DNA from: Anaerolineae bacterium | GTDB lineage: Bacteria; Chloroflexota; Anaerolineae; Aggregatilineales; UBA3940 | Assembly (NCBI GenBank): GCA_016926255.1 | Contig: JAFGOY010000031.1 | Span: 62,001-126,000, forward strand | Length of the DNA stretch: 64,000 bases | Reading direction: 5' to 3' | Shown here: positions 41,623 through 51,437 of the stretch, one piece after another | Numbering within the stretch: the stretch's first letter is position 1 | How the letters are laid out: each line of letters starts with the position of its first letter | Made by a program: the position numbers and the translations under genes | Notes under the pieces: model-generated | The model's input: the letters and a program-made list of their open reading frames with translations, nothing else | The model's database searches: none | What the model was told of the DNA's origin: nothing

Positions 41623-42786
41623 CTAGGGCTCCTGCGCGTCCCACCAGTCTTGCCAGAGTGCCGCATCGTCGCCAAAGTTCTGCCCGGTGATACTCACCAG
41701 CGCCGAGATGAGGCTCTGCTCGACCGCGCTGCTGCACATCGAATCGGAGAGGCAGCCTATCAGTTCGGGGACAAACGGCATTCCCTGTGCCCCCAGGTAG
41801 CCTATATCACGGACCGCATATTTTTGAATATCGATCTGATTGGAATCCAGTCCAAAGAGAAGAACTTCATTACCCCAGAAGCGTCTCATGCCCTGGAGTA
41901 TCACATAGTAGCTTTCTCCAAGGAAGCGAGAATAACCGTAGCAGTTGTCTCTAATGTCTGGAAACTCTCCCGGCCTTGATTGGCTGCTGGAAGCAGACAG
42001 CATATCCCCGGCAGGCGAAGTAAGCTGCACCGTTCCGGACACACTGGCACCATCATAGCAATAAAACGTCTGGCCTGAAGACATTCCCACATAGGACTGC
42101 CCGTACATATTAATCGTTAGATCGACTGCCATTGTAGCAGCACAGTCCTCACCGGGATCAACAGGAGTCAACCCCAGTTCTGTGAGATAGGCAAGCGTCT
42201 CGTTATAGACATAATCGTAGTCGCTGTCTCCGGGGCCCAATACGGCAAATTCCGGCTTTTGAACCTGGTACATACCGATATGTTCCATTGCGAGTTCCAG
42301 ACACACCGTATCAACAGGGTCGCCACTCCAGCCATTGATGATTGGTGGCGGCTCCTTTGACCACGTTACTACTTCCAAAATAGTGTTCAAATCTTCGGGA
42401 TAATCTACTTCCCCAACGGGCACCCAGGCAGTGATGCCGTCTGATGTTTCAACGTATAACCAGAGACTCTCTTCATCACGTCCCTGGAGGGACAATTCAT
42501 CACCGTTCACTGCAATACCTATCACAGGATAATCCACGCCGGGACCATTGCGCAGTTTGACCTCTTCTGCAATGACGGAAACCAGTGGGAGCGGTGTCGG
42601 AGAAGGCGTACTGGTACTGGTTGGGGAGGGTGTGATTGTGGGAGTTGGCGTATTGGTTGCGGTGGGGGCAGATGTCGATGTTGGCGTGTCGGCTGTTGTG
42701 GGAGTCAAAGTCGGCACGGCCATTTCCTCCAGCCCACAACCAACAATAAATGTCAAGACAAGCAGCAAAAAGCCGGACTTGCGCAT
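41623..42786 (-). CDS. Lipoprotein with bacterial SH3 domain
   Basis: A 387-aa exported lipoprotein: ATG 42786 with GGAGCG upstream, lipobox IVGC (Cys17), a long Pro/Thr/Ser spacer (about 25-68), then an SH3b domain (about 70-130; EEVKLRNGPGVDYPVIGIAVNGDEL). The remaining 250 residues form an unknown domain. Within it, FYCYDG, ACTM-like and PELIGCLSDSMCSS provide several cysteines likely to be in disulfides. SH3b domains usually bind peptidoglycan or peptides. It is the downstream neighbour of a histidine kinase gene on the same strand. Confidence 0.82.
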   Translation of the reverse strand: MRKSGFLLLVLTFIVGCGLEEMAVPTLTPTTADTPTSTSAPTATNTPTPTITPSPTSTSTPSPTPLPLVSVIAEEVKLRNGPGVDYPVIGIAVNGDELSLQGRDEESLWLYVETSDGITAWVPVGEVDYPEDLNTILEVVTWSKEPPPIINGWSGDPVDTVCLELAMEHIGMYQVQKPEFAVLGPGDSDYDYVYNETLAYLTELGLTPVDPGEDCAATMAVDLTINMYGQSYVGMSSGQTFYCYDGASVSGTVQLTSPAGDMLSASSSQSRPGEFPDIRDNCYGYSRFLGESYYVILQGMRRFWGNEVLLFGLDSNQIDIQKYAVRDIGYLGAQGMPFVPELIGCLSDSMCSSAVEQSLISALVSITGQNFGDDAALWQDWWDAQEP

Positions 42787-42882
42787 AGAATCGCTCCTAT
42801 ATGTATTCAATGCTGATTAAAACACGGGAAAAGTGCTTTAGTTATCAAAGCAGGAAATGTGATATCCCCAGGGTCAAGATGA

Positions 42883-45111
42883 TTATTTCGGAGACTCTTT
42901 GATCTCCGGCAGGATGAAGTAGAACAGGCTACCCTCGCCGACTTTACTCTCGACGCCAACCTCGCCGTCGAGCCGCTCAGTGATGCGCTGCACGATTGAA
43001 AGCCCCAGTCCATGCCCCTTCAAATTGGCCTGCACCAGCCGGGTAAACGGCCTGAACAGTTTCTCCTGCTGCTCCCCGGTCAGGCCCTTACCGTTGTCTT
43101 TCACCCAGAACCGGATCATGCCGTCACCGGCCCGGTCATACCCCAACTCGACACGGGGCGGGTCGCCGCCGTATTTCAGCGCATTGCTGATATAGTTGAC
43201 CCATATCTCTTCGATCCAGGGCGCATAGCCCTTCACGACCGGCCACTCGTTCGCGTATTCAATCTCGACCTCGTATTCGTCGCACAGCGGCCCCATCCGG
43301 GCGATCACTTCTTCAACCACCATCTCCATCGGTACCGGCCCGATGGTCAGTTCTTCCATCGTCCGCACCCCGGCCAGCAGCAACAGCGCCTGGATGATGT
43401 CGATCGCCTTGTCCGCCCCCTCCATCGAATAGCGCAGATACTGTTTAAAGGTCTCGTCGTCCAGATCGTCAAAGGCTTCGAGCAGAAGTTGTGAGTAGCC
43501 CCGGATCAGCCCCAGCGGGTTCTTCAGGTCGTGGGCGACCGTATGCGCGAACGCGTCCAGTTCCTTGACCAGTTTATCGCGTTCTTCGTAGGCGTTGGCA
43601 TTGTCGATAGCAACTGCCACCCTCGCCGCCAGCATTTTGACCGACTCGAACACTTCGTCCGAGAAGCGCTCCGGGTACTCCGTCTCGATGGTCAGGAGAC
43701 CGATCAACCCCCGATTGGATCGCAGCGGCACGCTGATCTGCGCCTTTGTCTCCGGGATGATCGCTACGTAATCGGGAACAGCGGTCACGTCGCGCACTAT
43801 CATTGCTTGCTGCTCGCGGATCACCCGCCCCGCGATGCCCTGGTCAATCGGGTGAGGCTTATCGATCACGCCCGGCGGGTAGTGCCCCAGGGCATGAACG
43901 ATGTTGATCTCGTTCCCTTCGATGACGCCGATGAAGGCGGCATCGGCCAGCGAGAGTCGCAGCGCTGCATCGATGGCGATATCCAGTACATAGGTGATAT
44001 CCAGTTTGCGCGTCAGTTCGTGGTCGACCCGCCGCAGTGTCCTCAGGCGATCCAGCGTGGCCGTCAGTTCCATCTGCACTTTCACCGGCTCGGTGATGTC
44101 ACGCAGGATGATCAACCGTCCCACGTATCCCCGCCGTTGACCCTTCAGCGGCGTAATTCGCAGATCGTAATGTCTTTCCTCTCCTTCGAATGTGATAGAG
44201 ATTTCTTCGTGCGCCTCCTCGACGTTTTCGTAGGCTTTGATCACTTCGATCCAGTCCGGGAGAACCTCGGTAGTTGGCATACCGATCACCTGATCGAGGC
44301 CGGGTTTGGCCAGCCTGCGGGCAGCCGGGTTCAACTCCAGAATCCGGTGCTGTGAATCGGTGATAATGACCGCATCCCCCATGCTCGCCAGCAGCGCGTC
44401 GCGCGCCACCGGCACGATATCGAAAAGCTTGTAGCCAAACAGCCCAATCGCTATACAGATACAGGTTATCGTCAATGCGTATGAGTTCGTATCCAATCCA
44501 GTCGGGGTAATTCCGGTCTGATAGAGCGCGTAGGTTATCAGGGGCACAGTCAAACCGATCAGAACGATCAGGGATTGGTTGCGATACAGCGCCTCGGAGC
44601 GAGCGACATGCTGGGCGACCAGCACAACGCCGATGACTGCGGAAAATATGTAATACCCGACCTGTGCCCAGTACCAGATTCCCTTGTCAAACGTGACAAA
44701 GTATTGATCCCCGGTCTGGATCAGTCTCATGTTGTTCCAGATCATGCCATGCAGATCGTTTGTCCAGGCAAAGGCGAGAACAAAAACCGGGATGACGAAC
44801 AACGCCACCATGTTGACGGCAGTCAGGTAGCGTTCGTTGCCGGTGTAGTCCAGCACCAGGGCCAGTATCAGGGCCGGGAAGAACACAACGCCGAGATATT
44901 CGAATTTGAGCCAGAAGCGCACCTGTTCGAGCGTGGTGCTGCCCAGTTCCATGATGTAGCCGATCAGATAGATGAAAATAGCGAGGCTGATCAATCCCAG
45001 GTAGATCGCACCGGGGGCAGAACGGCGGTGCCAAGACAGGAGAGTAATACTCAGCACGACAACCGTACCGAGGATAAGCGGGATTGCATACGAAGAAAGA
45101 TGCCAGCTCAT
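42883..45111 (-). CDS. 7TM-PAS-GAF sensor histidine kinase
   Basis: A 742-aa membrane sensor kinase. The N-terminus is a seven-helix sensory domain (about 1-220) of the His_kinase_7TM type. Then follow a PAS domain (about 240-350; ILELNPAARRLAKPGL), a GAF domain (about 375-510), the dimerisation helix with phospho-acceptor His527 (AFAHTVAHDLKNPLGLIRGY), and the ATPase domain (N box WVNYISNALKYGG, G1 VKDNGKGL, G2 GHGLGLSIVQRI). No response regulator gene is adjacent, so it is an orphan here. The input signal is unknown. Confidence 0.92.
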   Translation of the reverse strand: MSWHLSSYAIPLILGTVVVLSITLLSWHRRSAPGAIYLGLISLAIFIYLIGYIMELGSTTLEQVRFWLKFEYLGVVFFPALILALVLDYTGNERYLTAVNMVALFVIPVFVLAFAWTNDLHGMIWNNMRLIQTGDQYFVTFDKGIWYWAQVGYYIFSAVIGVVLVAQHVARSEALYRNQSLIVLIGLTVPLITYALYQTGITPTGLDTNSYALTITCICIAIGLFGYKLFDIVPVARDALLASMGDAVIITDSQHRILELNPAARRLAKPGLDQVIGMPTTEVLPDWIEVIKAYENVEEAHEEISITFEGEERHYDLRITPLKGQRRGYVGRLIILRDITEPVKVQMELTATLDRLRTLRRVDHELTRKLDITYVLDIAIDAALRLSLADAAFIGVIEGNEINIVHALGHYPPGVIDKPHPIDQGIAGRVIREQQAMIVRDVTAVPDYVAIIPETKAQISVPLRSNRGLIGLLTIETEYPERFSDEVFESVKMLAARVAVAIDNANAYEERDKLVKELDAFAHTVAHDLKNPLGLIRGYSQLLLEAFDDLDDETFKQYLRYSMEGADKAIDIIQALLLLAGVRTMEELTIGPVPMEMVVEEVIARMGPLCDEYEVEIEYANEWPVVKGYAPWIEEIWVNYISNALKYGGDPPRVELGYDRAGDGMIRFWVKDNGKGLTGEQQEKLFRPFTRLVQANLKGHGLGLSIVQRITERLDGEVGVESKVGEGSLFYFILPEIKESPK

Positions 45112-45312
45112 GGATATGCCACCAACTTATTTGGCCGGATAAAGTCTCTCTGTTGATCTATTGTAGTGTAAGTCCCTGTTTTATGCAGGTTTATTGGCGT
45201 AACAATACTATCCCAGTCAACCACTTGTGAGACGCCGCGATAATGAGTATCGTTAGTGTAGAGCAAAAACCAGATAGAACGCTGGTGGTTAACGCCTATC
45301 GAGGTCCCATCG

Positions 45313-46884
45313 ATGCAATATGAGTATCCTTCTCAACCCACTCCTGAAGTGCCTCCCCGGAAACGCCGGGCCCTGTTCCCGGCAGGTAAGCCGGTGCAGG
45401 CAGCGCTCGTCGGCACGCTGATCGGGCTGGCCGGGTTTACGTTCATTGCCGGGGTGATGATCCTCAGCTTCTATTTCTATTACCAGGTATCCGAACGTAT
45501 TTTGCTCGGCGTAGCGGTCGGCGAGATCGAACTGGGCAACCACTCAATCGATGAGGCCGCCGACCTGCTCGAAGACACCTGGAACGCCGACGAGTACATC
45601 CACCTCTCGGACGGCGAGCAAACCTGGGCGGCATCGGCCCGCAGCCTGGGTCTCGCCATCGATGCGCAGGCGACCGCACAGCAGGCGCAGCGAATCGGAC
45701 GCAGCGGTAAATTCTTCGCCGATATCGGCGCGGCGCTCACCGGGCTGTTCGGCAGCTATCAGGTGACGCCGGTCGTCGCCCTCGATCGCGACACGGCCCG
45801 CGAAGGGCTGACCGAATGGGCCGACACCATCACCGCCGAACCGGTCAACGCGACCATTGCCTTCGAAGGTGGGCAGGTCGTCGCCGTGCCTGCCATGCCC
45901 GGTTATACCCTTGATGTCGAGGCCAGCCTCGACGTGCTCGCCTATGCCCCCGGCGCGATTGTCGCCGAGGGGACGCTCCCGCTGGCCCTGACGCCGATCC
46001 AGCCTGCCGTCACCGATGTGTCGCCGGTGCTGGCCGAAGCCCAACAGCTTCTCGGCGGCCCGCTGACACTCACCGCCTACGATCCCGTCACCGACGTATC
46101 GACCACTTTTGACGAGCAGCCCGAAGTCGTCGCCTCGTGGCTGGCCGTCGAAGACGGCGAGAGCGGCCCGCAGATCACCGTCGATCAGGCGGCGCTCGAA
46201 GATTACTTCGCCACGCTCGAAAACCGCTTCGGCACCGGCTTGACCGTCGACGCTGAGAAAAACACCGAACCGGTCGCCGAGGCGCTGAGGGCAGGCGAGG
46301 CTCCGACGATCATCCTCGGCCACACCCCGACCGTCTACACCGTCCAGGCCGGTGACTCCCTGATCAGCATCTCCTGGGATGTCGGGATGCCCTACTGGCG
46401 CATCCTCGAAGCCAATCCCGGCATCGACGAGAACTCGCTGACGGTCGGCCAGATGATTACCATCCCCTCGAAGGATGACCTGCTCCCGCTGCCCGTCGTC
46501 CCGAACAAGCGGCTCAAAGTCAGCATCGGCAACCAGCGATTGTGGGTCTACGAGAACGGCACGATGGTTCACGAGTTTGTCATCAGCACCGGCATCGAGG
46601 ATTCACCCACCCAGCCGGGCGTCTTCCAGGTGCAAACCCACGAATTGAACGCCTATGCGAGCAACTGGGATTTGTTCATGCCCCATTTCCTGGGCATCTA
46701 CGAAGCCTGGCCCGGCTTCATGAACGGCTTTCACGGGCTGCCCACCCGCAACGGCGGACAGATTCTCTGGGCCGCTTCGCTGGGTCGCCCAACCTCCTAC
46801 GGCTGCATCATCCTCGACATTCCCGACGCGGAGTGGCTGTACAACTGGGCCGACGACGGCGTTGTCGTCGAGGTTGTGGAGTGA
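45313..46884 (+). CDS. L,D-transpeptidase with PG_binding_4 and LysM domains
   Basis: A 523-aa membrane-anchored wall enzyme. A cytoplasmic Pro-rich start, one TM helix (about 33-58), a VanW-type peptidoglycan-binding region (PG_binding_4, about 70-230), a LysM repeat (about 340-388; YTVQAGDSLISISWDVG and NSLTVGQMITIP) and a YkuD catalytic domain (about 398-523). The catalytic cysteine is Cys498 in SYGCIIL, with a preceding conserved His/Gly loop (GFHGLP). It crosslinks peptidoglycan through 3-3 bridges or attaches proteins. It is followed by UPF0173 with a 24-base gap and SD AAAGGAG. Confidence 0.92.
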   Translation: MQYEYPSQPTPEVPPRKRRALFPAGKPVQAALVGTLIGLAGFTFIAGVMILSFYFYYQVSERILLGVAVGEIELGNHSIDEAADLLEDTWNADEYIHLSDGEQTWAASARSLGLAIDAQATAQQAQRIGRSGKFFADIGAALTGLFGSYQVTPVVALDRDTAREGLTEWADTITAEPVNATIAFEGGQVVAVPAMPGYTLDVEASLDVLAYAPGAIVAEGTLPLALTPIQPAVTDVSPVLAEAQQLLGGPLTLTAYDPVTDVSTTFDEQPEVVASWLAVEDGESGPQITVDQAALEDYFATLENRFGTGLTVDAEKNTEPVAEALRAGEAPTIILGHTPTVYTVQAGDSLISISWDVGMPYWRILEANPGIDENSLTVGQMITIPSKDDLLPLPVVPNKRLKVSIGNQRLWVYENGTMVHEFVISTGIEDSPTQPGVFQVQTHELNAYASNWDLFMPHFLGIYEAWPGFMNGFHGLPTRNGGQILWAASLGRPTSYGCIILDIPDAEWLYNWADDGVVVEVVE

Positions 46885-46908
46885 ACTTTACCGAAAGGAG
46901 CAGTCACC

Positions 46909-47598
46909 ATGACCACTAAAATTACCTGGTTAGGGCATGCGGCCTTTTCCCTTGATATTGATGGTCAGCGCGTTCTGATCGACCCGTTTCTCAGCGGTAA
47001 CCCGAAGGCAGCCGCCACCCATGAATCCCTCCCGGCGGATTATATTCTCGTCTCGCACGGGCACGGCGATCATATCGGCGACACGGTGGCGATTGCCCAC
47101 CGGACCGGGGCGAAAGTGATCGCCAACACCGAGATTATCCACTGGCTGATCGGCAAGGAAGTGGCCAATACCCATTCGCAGCACATCGGCGGCGGGTATC
47201 ATCACCCGTTTGGCTACCTCAAGCTGACCATCGCCCATCACGGATCGCGTCTCCCCGACGGCGGTGACGGCGGCAACCCGGCGGGCTTCCTGATCACCAC
47301 CCTCGACGGACATAAAATCTACTTCGCGGGCGATACCGGCCTGTTCCTGTCGATGAGCCTGTACGGTGACGAGGGGATCGACCTGGCGCTGCTGCCCATC
47401 GGCGACAATTTCACGATGGGGCCAGATGACGCCCTGCGGGCGGTCAAACTGCTGCGCCCCAAAACCGTCATCCCGATGCACTTCGGCACCTGGAAACCCA
47501 TCGAGCAGGACGCCGCCGCCTGGGTCGAGCGCGTCAACGCCGAAACGGAATCGCAGGCCGTGCTGCTCCATCCGGGGGATACGTTTACGCTGGGTTAG
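46909..47598 (+). CDS. UPF0173 metallo-beta-lactamase-fold hydrolase
   Basis: A 229-aa metal-dependent hydrolase of the UPF0173 family. Metal ligands are His50, His52, Asp54 and His55 (SHGHGDH), with later AHHG, GDTGLF and PMHFGTW motifs. The length and the MTTKITWLGHAAFSLDIDG start match family members closely. The physiological substrate of the family is not established. Its ATG is preceded by AAAGGAG. Confidence 0.92.
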   Translation: MTTKITWLGHAAFSLDIDGQRVLIDPFLSGNPKAAATHESLPADYILVSHGHGDHIGDTVAIAHRTGAKVIANTEIIHWLIGKEVANTHSQHIGGGYHHPFGYLKLTIAHHGSRLPDGGDGGNPAGFLITTLDGHKIYFAGDTGLFLSMSLYGDEGIDLALLPIGDNFTMGPDDALRAVKLLRPKTVIPMHFGTWKPIEQDAAAWVERVNAETESQAVLLHPGDTFTLG

Positions 47599-47633
47599 CA
47601 GCACCGTGTCTGCCGGGCATACAATCGAGTATA

Positions 47634-47685
47634 TTGCTGGCATATATCGTCTGGCGATATGCAGGGGGGCGATCTCTGCCAGCAA
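47634..47685. repeat. Nested palindrome between UPF0173 and DUF554 genes
   Basis: TTGCTGGCA (47634-47642) and TGCCAGCAA (47677-47685) form outer 9-bp arms. Inside, CATATATCG / CGATATG make a second imperfect stem. Could end the upstream transcript or be a mobile palindrome. Confidence 0.5.
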
Positions 47686-47755
47686 CACTTTCCCTCATTT
47701 GCCCCAACCCACCATCTACGGGTATAAACAACCAACACGAACACCTGGAGACAGC

Positions 47756-48484
47756 ATGACCGGAACCTTCATCAATATCGCCACCGTCCTCGTCGGGACG
47801 ATCCTTGGCCTGTTACTCGGCGGGCGGCTCAACGAGAAAGTCAAGCAGACGGTGATGGCAGGGCTGGGTCTGGTGACCATCGTCAACGGCATCCACATGA
47901 CCCTCGAAACCTCGAACATCCTGATCATGCTCGGCTCGGTGCTGGTCGGTGGCATCCTCGGCGAGTGGTGGCACATCGAAGACGGCCTGAACTGGCTTGG
48001 AAGCAAGCTCGCCGACCGTTTCGACAAAAAAGAAGCCGGTGACGACAGCGGTTCGCGCTTCATCCGGGGTTTCGTCACTGCCTCGCTGATCTTCTGCGTC
48101 GGGCCGATGACGATCATCGGTTCGATCCAGGACGGTCTGGTCGGCGATTACCGCCTGCTCGCCATCAAGTCGATGCTCGACGGGTTCGCCGCGCTGCTGT
48201 TCGCCTCCAGCCTGGGGATCGGAGTCGGCTTCTCGACCATCGTCATCCTGATCGTGCAGGGCGGGCTGAGCCTGCTGGCAGGGCAGGCCGCGGCCATTCT
48301 CACCGACCCGATGATCGCCGAGATGACCGCCGCCGGTGGCGTGTTGATTATGGCAATCGGGGTCGGGCCGCTGCTCGAACTCAAGCCGATCCGGGTCGGC
48401 AACCTGCTGCCTGCCTTACTGCTCGCCCCGTTGATCGTCTGGATACTGACCCTGCTGGGTATTCCGCTCGCTCCACAGTTCTGA
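47756..48484 (+). CDS. DUF554 membrane protein (YdfK-like)
   Basis: A 242-aa integral membrane protein of the DUF554 family (YdfK/YqgA). Start ATG 47756 with GGAG upstream. Seven or so TM helices, beginning TGTFINIATVLVGTILGLLLGGRLNEKVKQTVMAGLGLVTI and with the highly conserved FVTASLIFCVGPMTIIGSIQDGLVGDYRLLAIKSMLDGFAALLFAS. It is likely a transporter-like protein, substrate unknown. The next gene follows in 13 bases. Confidence 0.92.
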   Translation: MTGTFINIATVLVGTILGLLLGGRLNEKVKQTVMAGLGLVTIVNGIHMTLETSNILIMLGSVLVGGILGEWWHIEDGLNWLGSKLADRFDKKEAGDDSGSRFIRGFVTASLIFCVGPMTIIGSIQDGLVGDYRLLAIKSMLDGFAALLFASSLGIGVGFSTIVILIVQGGLSLLAGQAAAILTDPMIAEMTAAGGVLIMAIGVGPLLELKPIRVGNLLPALLLAPLIVWILTLLGIPLAPQF

Positions 48485-48497
48485 GATTGGGGGCCTG

Positions 48498-49580
48498 ATG
48501 TCTGAGCAAAACCCCGACGAACCTCCCAGGCGGTCACAGACGACGGCCCTGTACAGGTTCTGGCGTAAAACATTCATCCGGGTGCGGCGGTTCGCCGTTC
48601 ATAAAGTCTGGCCTGCCGTCAAAGCCACCGGCTGGGTGATCTGGGAGACGCTCAACCAGTTTTCGATGGATCGCGCCTGGCAGAAAAGCGCCGCGATCTC
48701 TTTCTTCACGCTGATCTCTGCCGCGCCGCTGCTGATCGTCGTCGTGCGGGTGGCCGGGGTCTTTTACCAGCAGCGGGTGGCCCAATATGAGATCGTCTAC
48801 GAACTGGAGGAGATGGTCGGCGACGAGGTGGCGGGAACGGTCGAGCAGATCATCGAAGAAAATGAAGACAGGCCCGAACGGGGTAATGTGCTCAACGCCC
48901 TGATCGGCGTCGGCTCCTTTTTGTTCGGCGCGACCTCGGTGTTTTCAAACCTCAAGCACGCGCTGAATTCGGCCTTTGGCGTCCATCCCAGGGTCGGGCG
49001 TGGAGTCGGGGATTTTCTGAGGAACCGTACCATCGCCTTTCTGTTCACGATAGGCATCGGCCTGTTGATTGTCGCCCTGCTGGTGTTCAACGCCGCGATC
49101 ATCTTCGCCTATCGCTATTTCAGCGGCCTGCTGCCTGCCAGATGGTTCGACCTGATCCGCACCCTGATCGACGTACGGGTACTGCGCGTTGTCCTCCGTG
49201 TTATCCTGATCACCATCCTGATCGCGCTGATCTTCCAGGTGCTCCCCGACACCACGATGGCCTGGCGCGACGTGTGGATCGGCGCAGGGGTGACCTCACT
49301 GCTCATGACCGCCGGGCAGGTGTTATTCGGTATTTACCTGAGCTACAGCTCGATTGGATCGGCTTACGGTGCGGCGGGATCGCTGGTCGTGGTGCTGGTC
49401 TGGGTTTATTATTCGGCGCTCGCCTTTTTCTACGGCGTGGAATTTACATACGTTTATGCCAATAACTACGGGTCACAGATTAAAATAGAAGAGGAGCGCC
49501 TGATAGAACGGGCCAGGCAGCGCCTTCGCCGGATTCGTGAACGGCGGGCGCAGGGCCGGGCAAAGTCAGTCGAAGGGTAG
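48498..49580 (+). CDS. YihY/BrkB-family membrane protein
   Basis: A 360-aa inner-membrane protein with six TM helices. It contains the family's SAAISFFTLISAAPLLIVV opening and SIGSAYGAAGSLVVVLVWVYYSALAFFYGVEFTYVYANNYG ending. Members were first called BrkB or ribonuclease BN by error and have no proven function. The C-terminus is a charged coiled tail (KIEEERLIERARQRLRRIRERRAQGRAK). It belongs to a run of plus-strand membrane genes. Confidence 0.92.
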   Translation: MSEQNPDEPPRRSQTTALYRFWRKTFIRVRRFAVHKVWPAVKATGWVIWETLNQFSMDRAWQKSAAISFFTLISAAPLLIVVVRVAGVFYQQRVAQYEIVYELEEMVGDEVAGTVEQIIEENEDRPERGNVLNALIGVGSFLFGATSVFSNLKHALNSAFGVHPRVGRGVGDFLRNRTIAFLFTIGIGLLIVALLVFNAAIIFAYRYFSGLLPARWFDLIRTLIDVRVLRVVLRVILITILIALIFQVLPDTTMAWRDVWIGAGVTSLLMTAGQVLFGIYLSYSSIGSAYGAAGSLVVVLVWVYYSALAFFYGVEFTYVYANNYGSQIKIEEERLIERARQRLRRIRERRAQGRAKSVEG

Positions 49581-49589
49581 TCGATAATC

Positions 49590-50423
49590 GTGAATCTCTC
49601 AGCGCAGGTGCTTGACTTTTTGACCGGCATCATGACTCCCCTGTTGATAGCGGGGCTGGCGATGGGGTTGTCCAGACTGGCAATCCAGGCCGTCCTCTGG
49701 CTGACATCCGTTCGCCGCCAGCGGATGCTCGCCCACGTGGTGCCGGTCGACGTGACCGGCCAGGCCGAACTTCCCCAGATATTGATGCCGGTTGTATCCA
49801 GTTTGGAGGAAATGGATTTCGAGCGGGTGGGTGAGGCGGAGGTCATCCCACCGGGGCGGCCCCCGATGACCATGTGGATACTGGCCGAACCGAACAGGAT
49901 GTGCCATGTCGAAGTATCGCTGATTCAAGGGATGCCGATTGTCCTGTTCGTCACGATGTTCTCTGCCTACACCAACAACCGGGCATTTGCGGTCACCGCT
50001 TACCCATCCGGCCCGCAGACCGAGCAGCCGGATTACATCGCCCACACGGTCGAGGAGAGTCTCGACGCCGCCTACCGCCACCAGCGTTTGTTGGTCGAGC
50101 ATTTCCGCGAGACGCCGCTTGCACAGTTTCGCGTCGATAGTATGGACCAGTTTATCGAATACAGCCGCATCTATAACATTCACTTCGCCGGTCGGTTAGG
50201 CGGAGAGTCGCGGCGAAGGAGGCTGGGAGGCATTGCCAGCAGTGCCTATGATGTGGTGGTCTTCGGCGGCCTGACTGCCGCCAGCCTCTGGTTGAACATA
50301 CCGCATTCACAACTGGTCTATTTGATTTTACCGCTGCTGCTTTCGATGATTCTCGTTCACCGGCTCCTGGAAGGAGCCAGAGCGCCCACCCACCCCAAAC
50401 CGGGCGGGTGGCGAAGACCATAA
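49590..50423 (+). CDS. Unknown membrane protein, tandem paralogue A
   Basis: A 277-aa protein starting at GTG 49590 (nine bases after the BrkB stop). One TM helix at the N-terminus (about 10-35), a soluble domain (about 45-220) and two close TM helices near the C-terminus (about 225-262). The soluble domain has MWILAEPNRMCHVEVSLIQGMPIVLFVTMF and YIAHTVEESLDAAYRHQRLL. I know no family. It shares its plan and several motifs with the next gene (VVPVDVTG vs VVPIDVSG, AYRHQ, YSRIYN). Confidence 0.72.
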   Translation: MNLSAQVLDFLTGIMTPLLIAGLAMGLSRLAIQAVLWLTSVRRQRMLAHVVPVDVTGQAELPQILMPVVSSLEEMDFERVGEAEVIPPGRPPMTMWILAEPNRMCHVEVSLIQGMPIVLFVTMFSAYTNNRAFAVTAYPSGPQTEQPDYIAHTVEESLDAAYRHQRLLVEHFRETPLAQFRVDSMDQFIEYSRIYNIHFAGRLGGESRRRRLGGIASSAYDVVVFGGLTAASLWLNIPHSQLVYLILPLLLSMILVHRLLEGARAPTHPKPGGWRRP

Positions 50424-51269
50424 GTGATTCTGGTGTCGCCAATCTTCGATTTCTTAACGCGCATCTTTGGCCCACTTCTGCTGGTCAGCCTGACCGCCGG
50501 AGTGGTCAACCTCGCATTCCGAATCCGCATCTGGATGAGGTCTCTTCAGACCCTTCGTGGGATTTCCAACGTCGTCCCCATCGACGTAAGCGGCGAAACG
50601 GTGCTCCCCCCGGAGGAAATCCACCCAATCCTGATCACACTCCTGTCGCTCAACTTCAAACGACTGGGAGAAGTGCAGGTGAAACTGCCGGGGCATCCAT
50701 CGCCCCATTACCGGTGGGTGCTGGCCTCTCCTGCCGGCCTGACTCACGCCGAAGTCTCGTCCACCGATGGCCGCCCGATGGTCGTTTTCGCCAGCCTGTT
50801 CACGTCCCCCGATCCGGCCCGGCATGCGGCAGCGATCACGTCTTACCCGGCAGGGTTCATCTTCGACGAGCCGGATTACAAGGCCCACGCGGTCGGCGAC
50901 AGCCTCAAGGCTGCTTACCGCCACCAGTTGACGCTGATGATGACCTACCGGGTGCAGATGGGCGATCCGCTCTGCGTGGACAATATGCTCGATTTCATGA
51001 TCTACAGCCGAATATACAACTCGGAGTTCGGGGTGATGTTCTACCAGCCGGTAGCCCGCAAAGCCGGGTTGTCTCTGATCGGGAGCCTCTACGACGTACT
51101 GGTTGCCGCCGGGGTGGTGGTCTGCTACTATTTGTTCGATTTGCAGGCCGCGTTGTTGATGGCGATTTCCATCCCCCTCCTGCTCTCGGTCTTTCTTGTC
51201 GACAACCTCTTGAAACGGGCCTGTAAAGTCGAATACCGACCTATGTCGGACGACTACTCTTTATTCTAG
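50424..51269 (+). CDS. Unknown membrane protein, tandem paralogue B
   Basis: A 281-aa paralogue of the preceding gene. Its GTG start (50424) follows directly on the upstream TAA with no spacer, so translation is almost surely coupled. Same layout: N-terminal TM helix, about 170-residue soluble domain with WVLASPAGLTHAEVSSTDGRPMVVFASLF and YKAHAVGDSLKAAYRHQLTL, then two C-terminal TM helices. The pair may form a heterodimer. Function unknown. Confidence 0.72.
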   Translation: MILVSPIFDFLTRIFGPLLLVSLTAGVVNLAFRIRIWMRSLQTLRGISNVVPIDVSGETVLPPEEIHPILITLLSLNFKRLGEVQVKLPGHPSPHYRWVLASPAGLTHAEVSSTDGRPMVVFASLFTSPDPARHAAAITSYPAGFIFDEPDYKAHAVGDSLKAAYRHQLTLMMTYRVQMGDPLCVDNMLDFMIYSRIYNSEFGVMFYQPVARKAGLSLIGSLYDVLVAAGVVVCYYLFDLQAALLMAISIPLLLSVFLVDNLLKRACKVEYRPMSDDYSLF

Positions 51270-51437
51270 AATTGTCATAACACAGCCCACTTACCTCCGA
51301 GTCAACCCTGACGCCGGAACCCTGCCGGACCAACAAAGCATACTCTAATCGCTTGTGCTATACTGTTGACGAGCCTGTTTACGCGTCGGGTATTACCTGT
51401 TCCGTGAGCTTCCCCCGGCGCTTCGAGGATCGTAAAC

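Noticed and set aside
45112-45312. 200-base gap before the L,D-transpeptidase considered for a riboswitch or small RNA
   Set aside because: No stable conserved hairpin, terminator or recognisable aptamer was seen, only short unrelated sequence.
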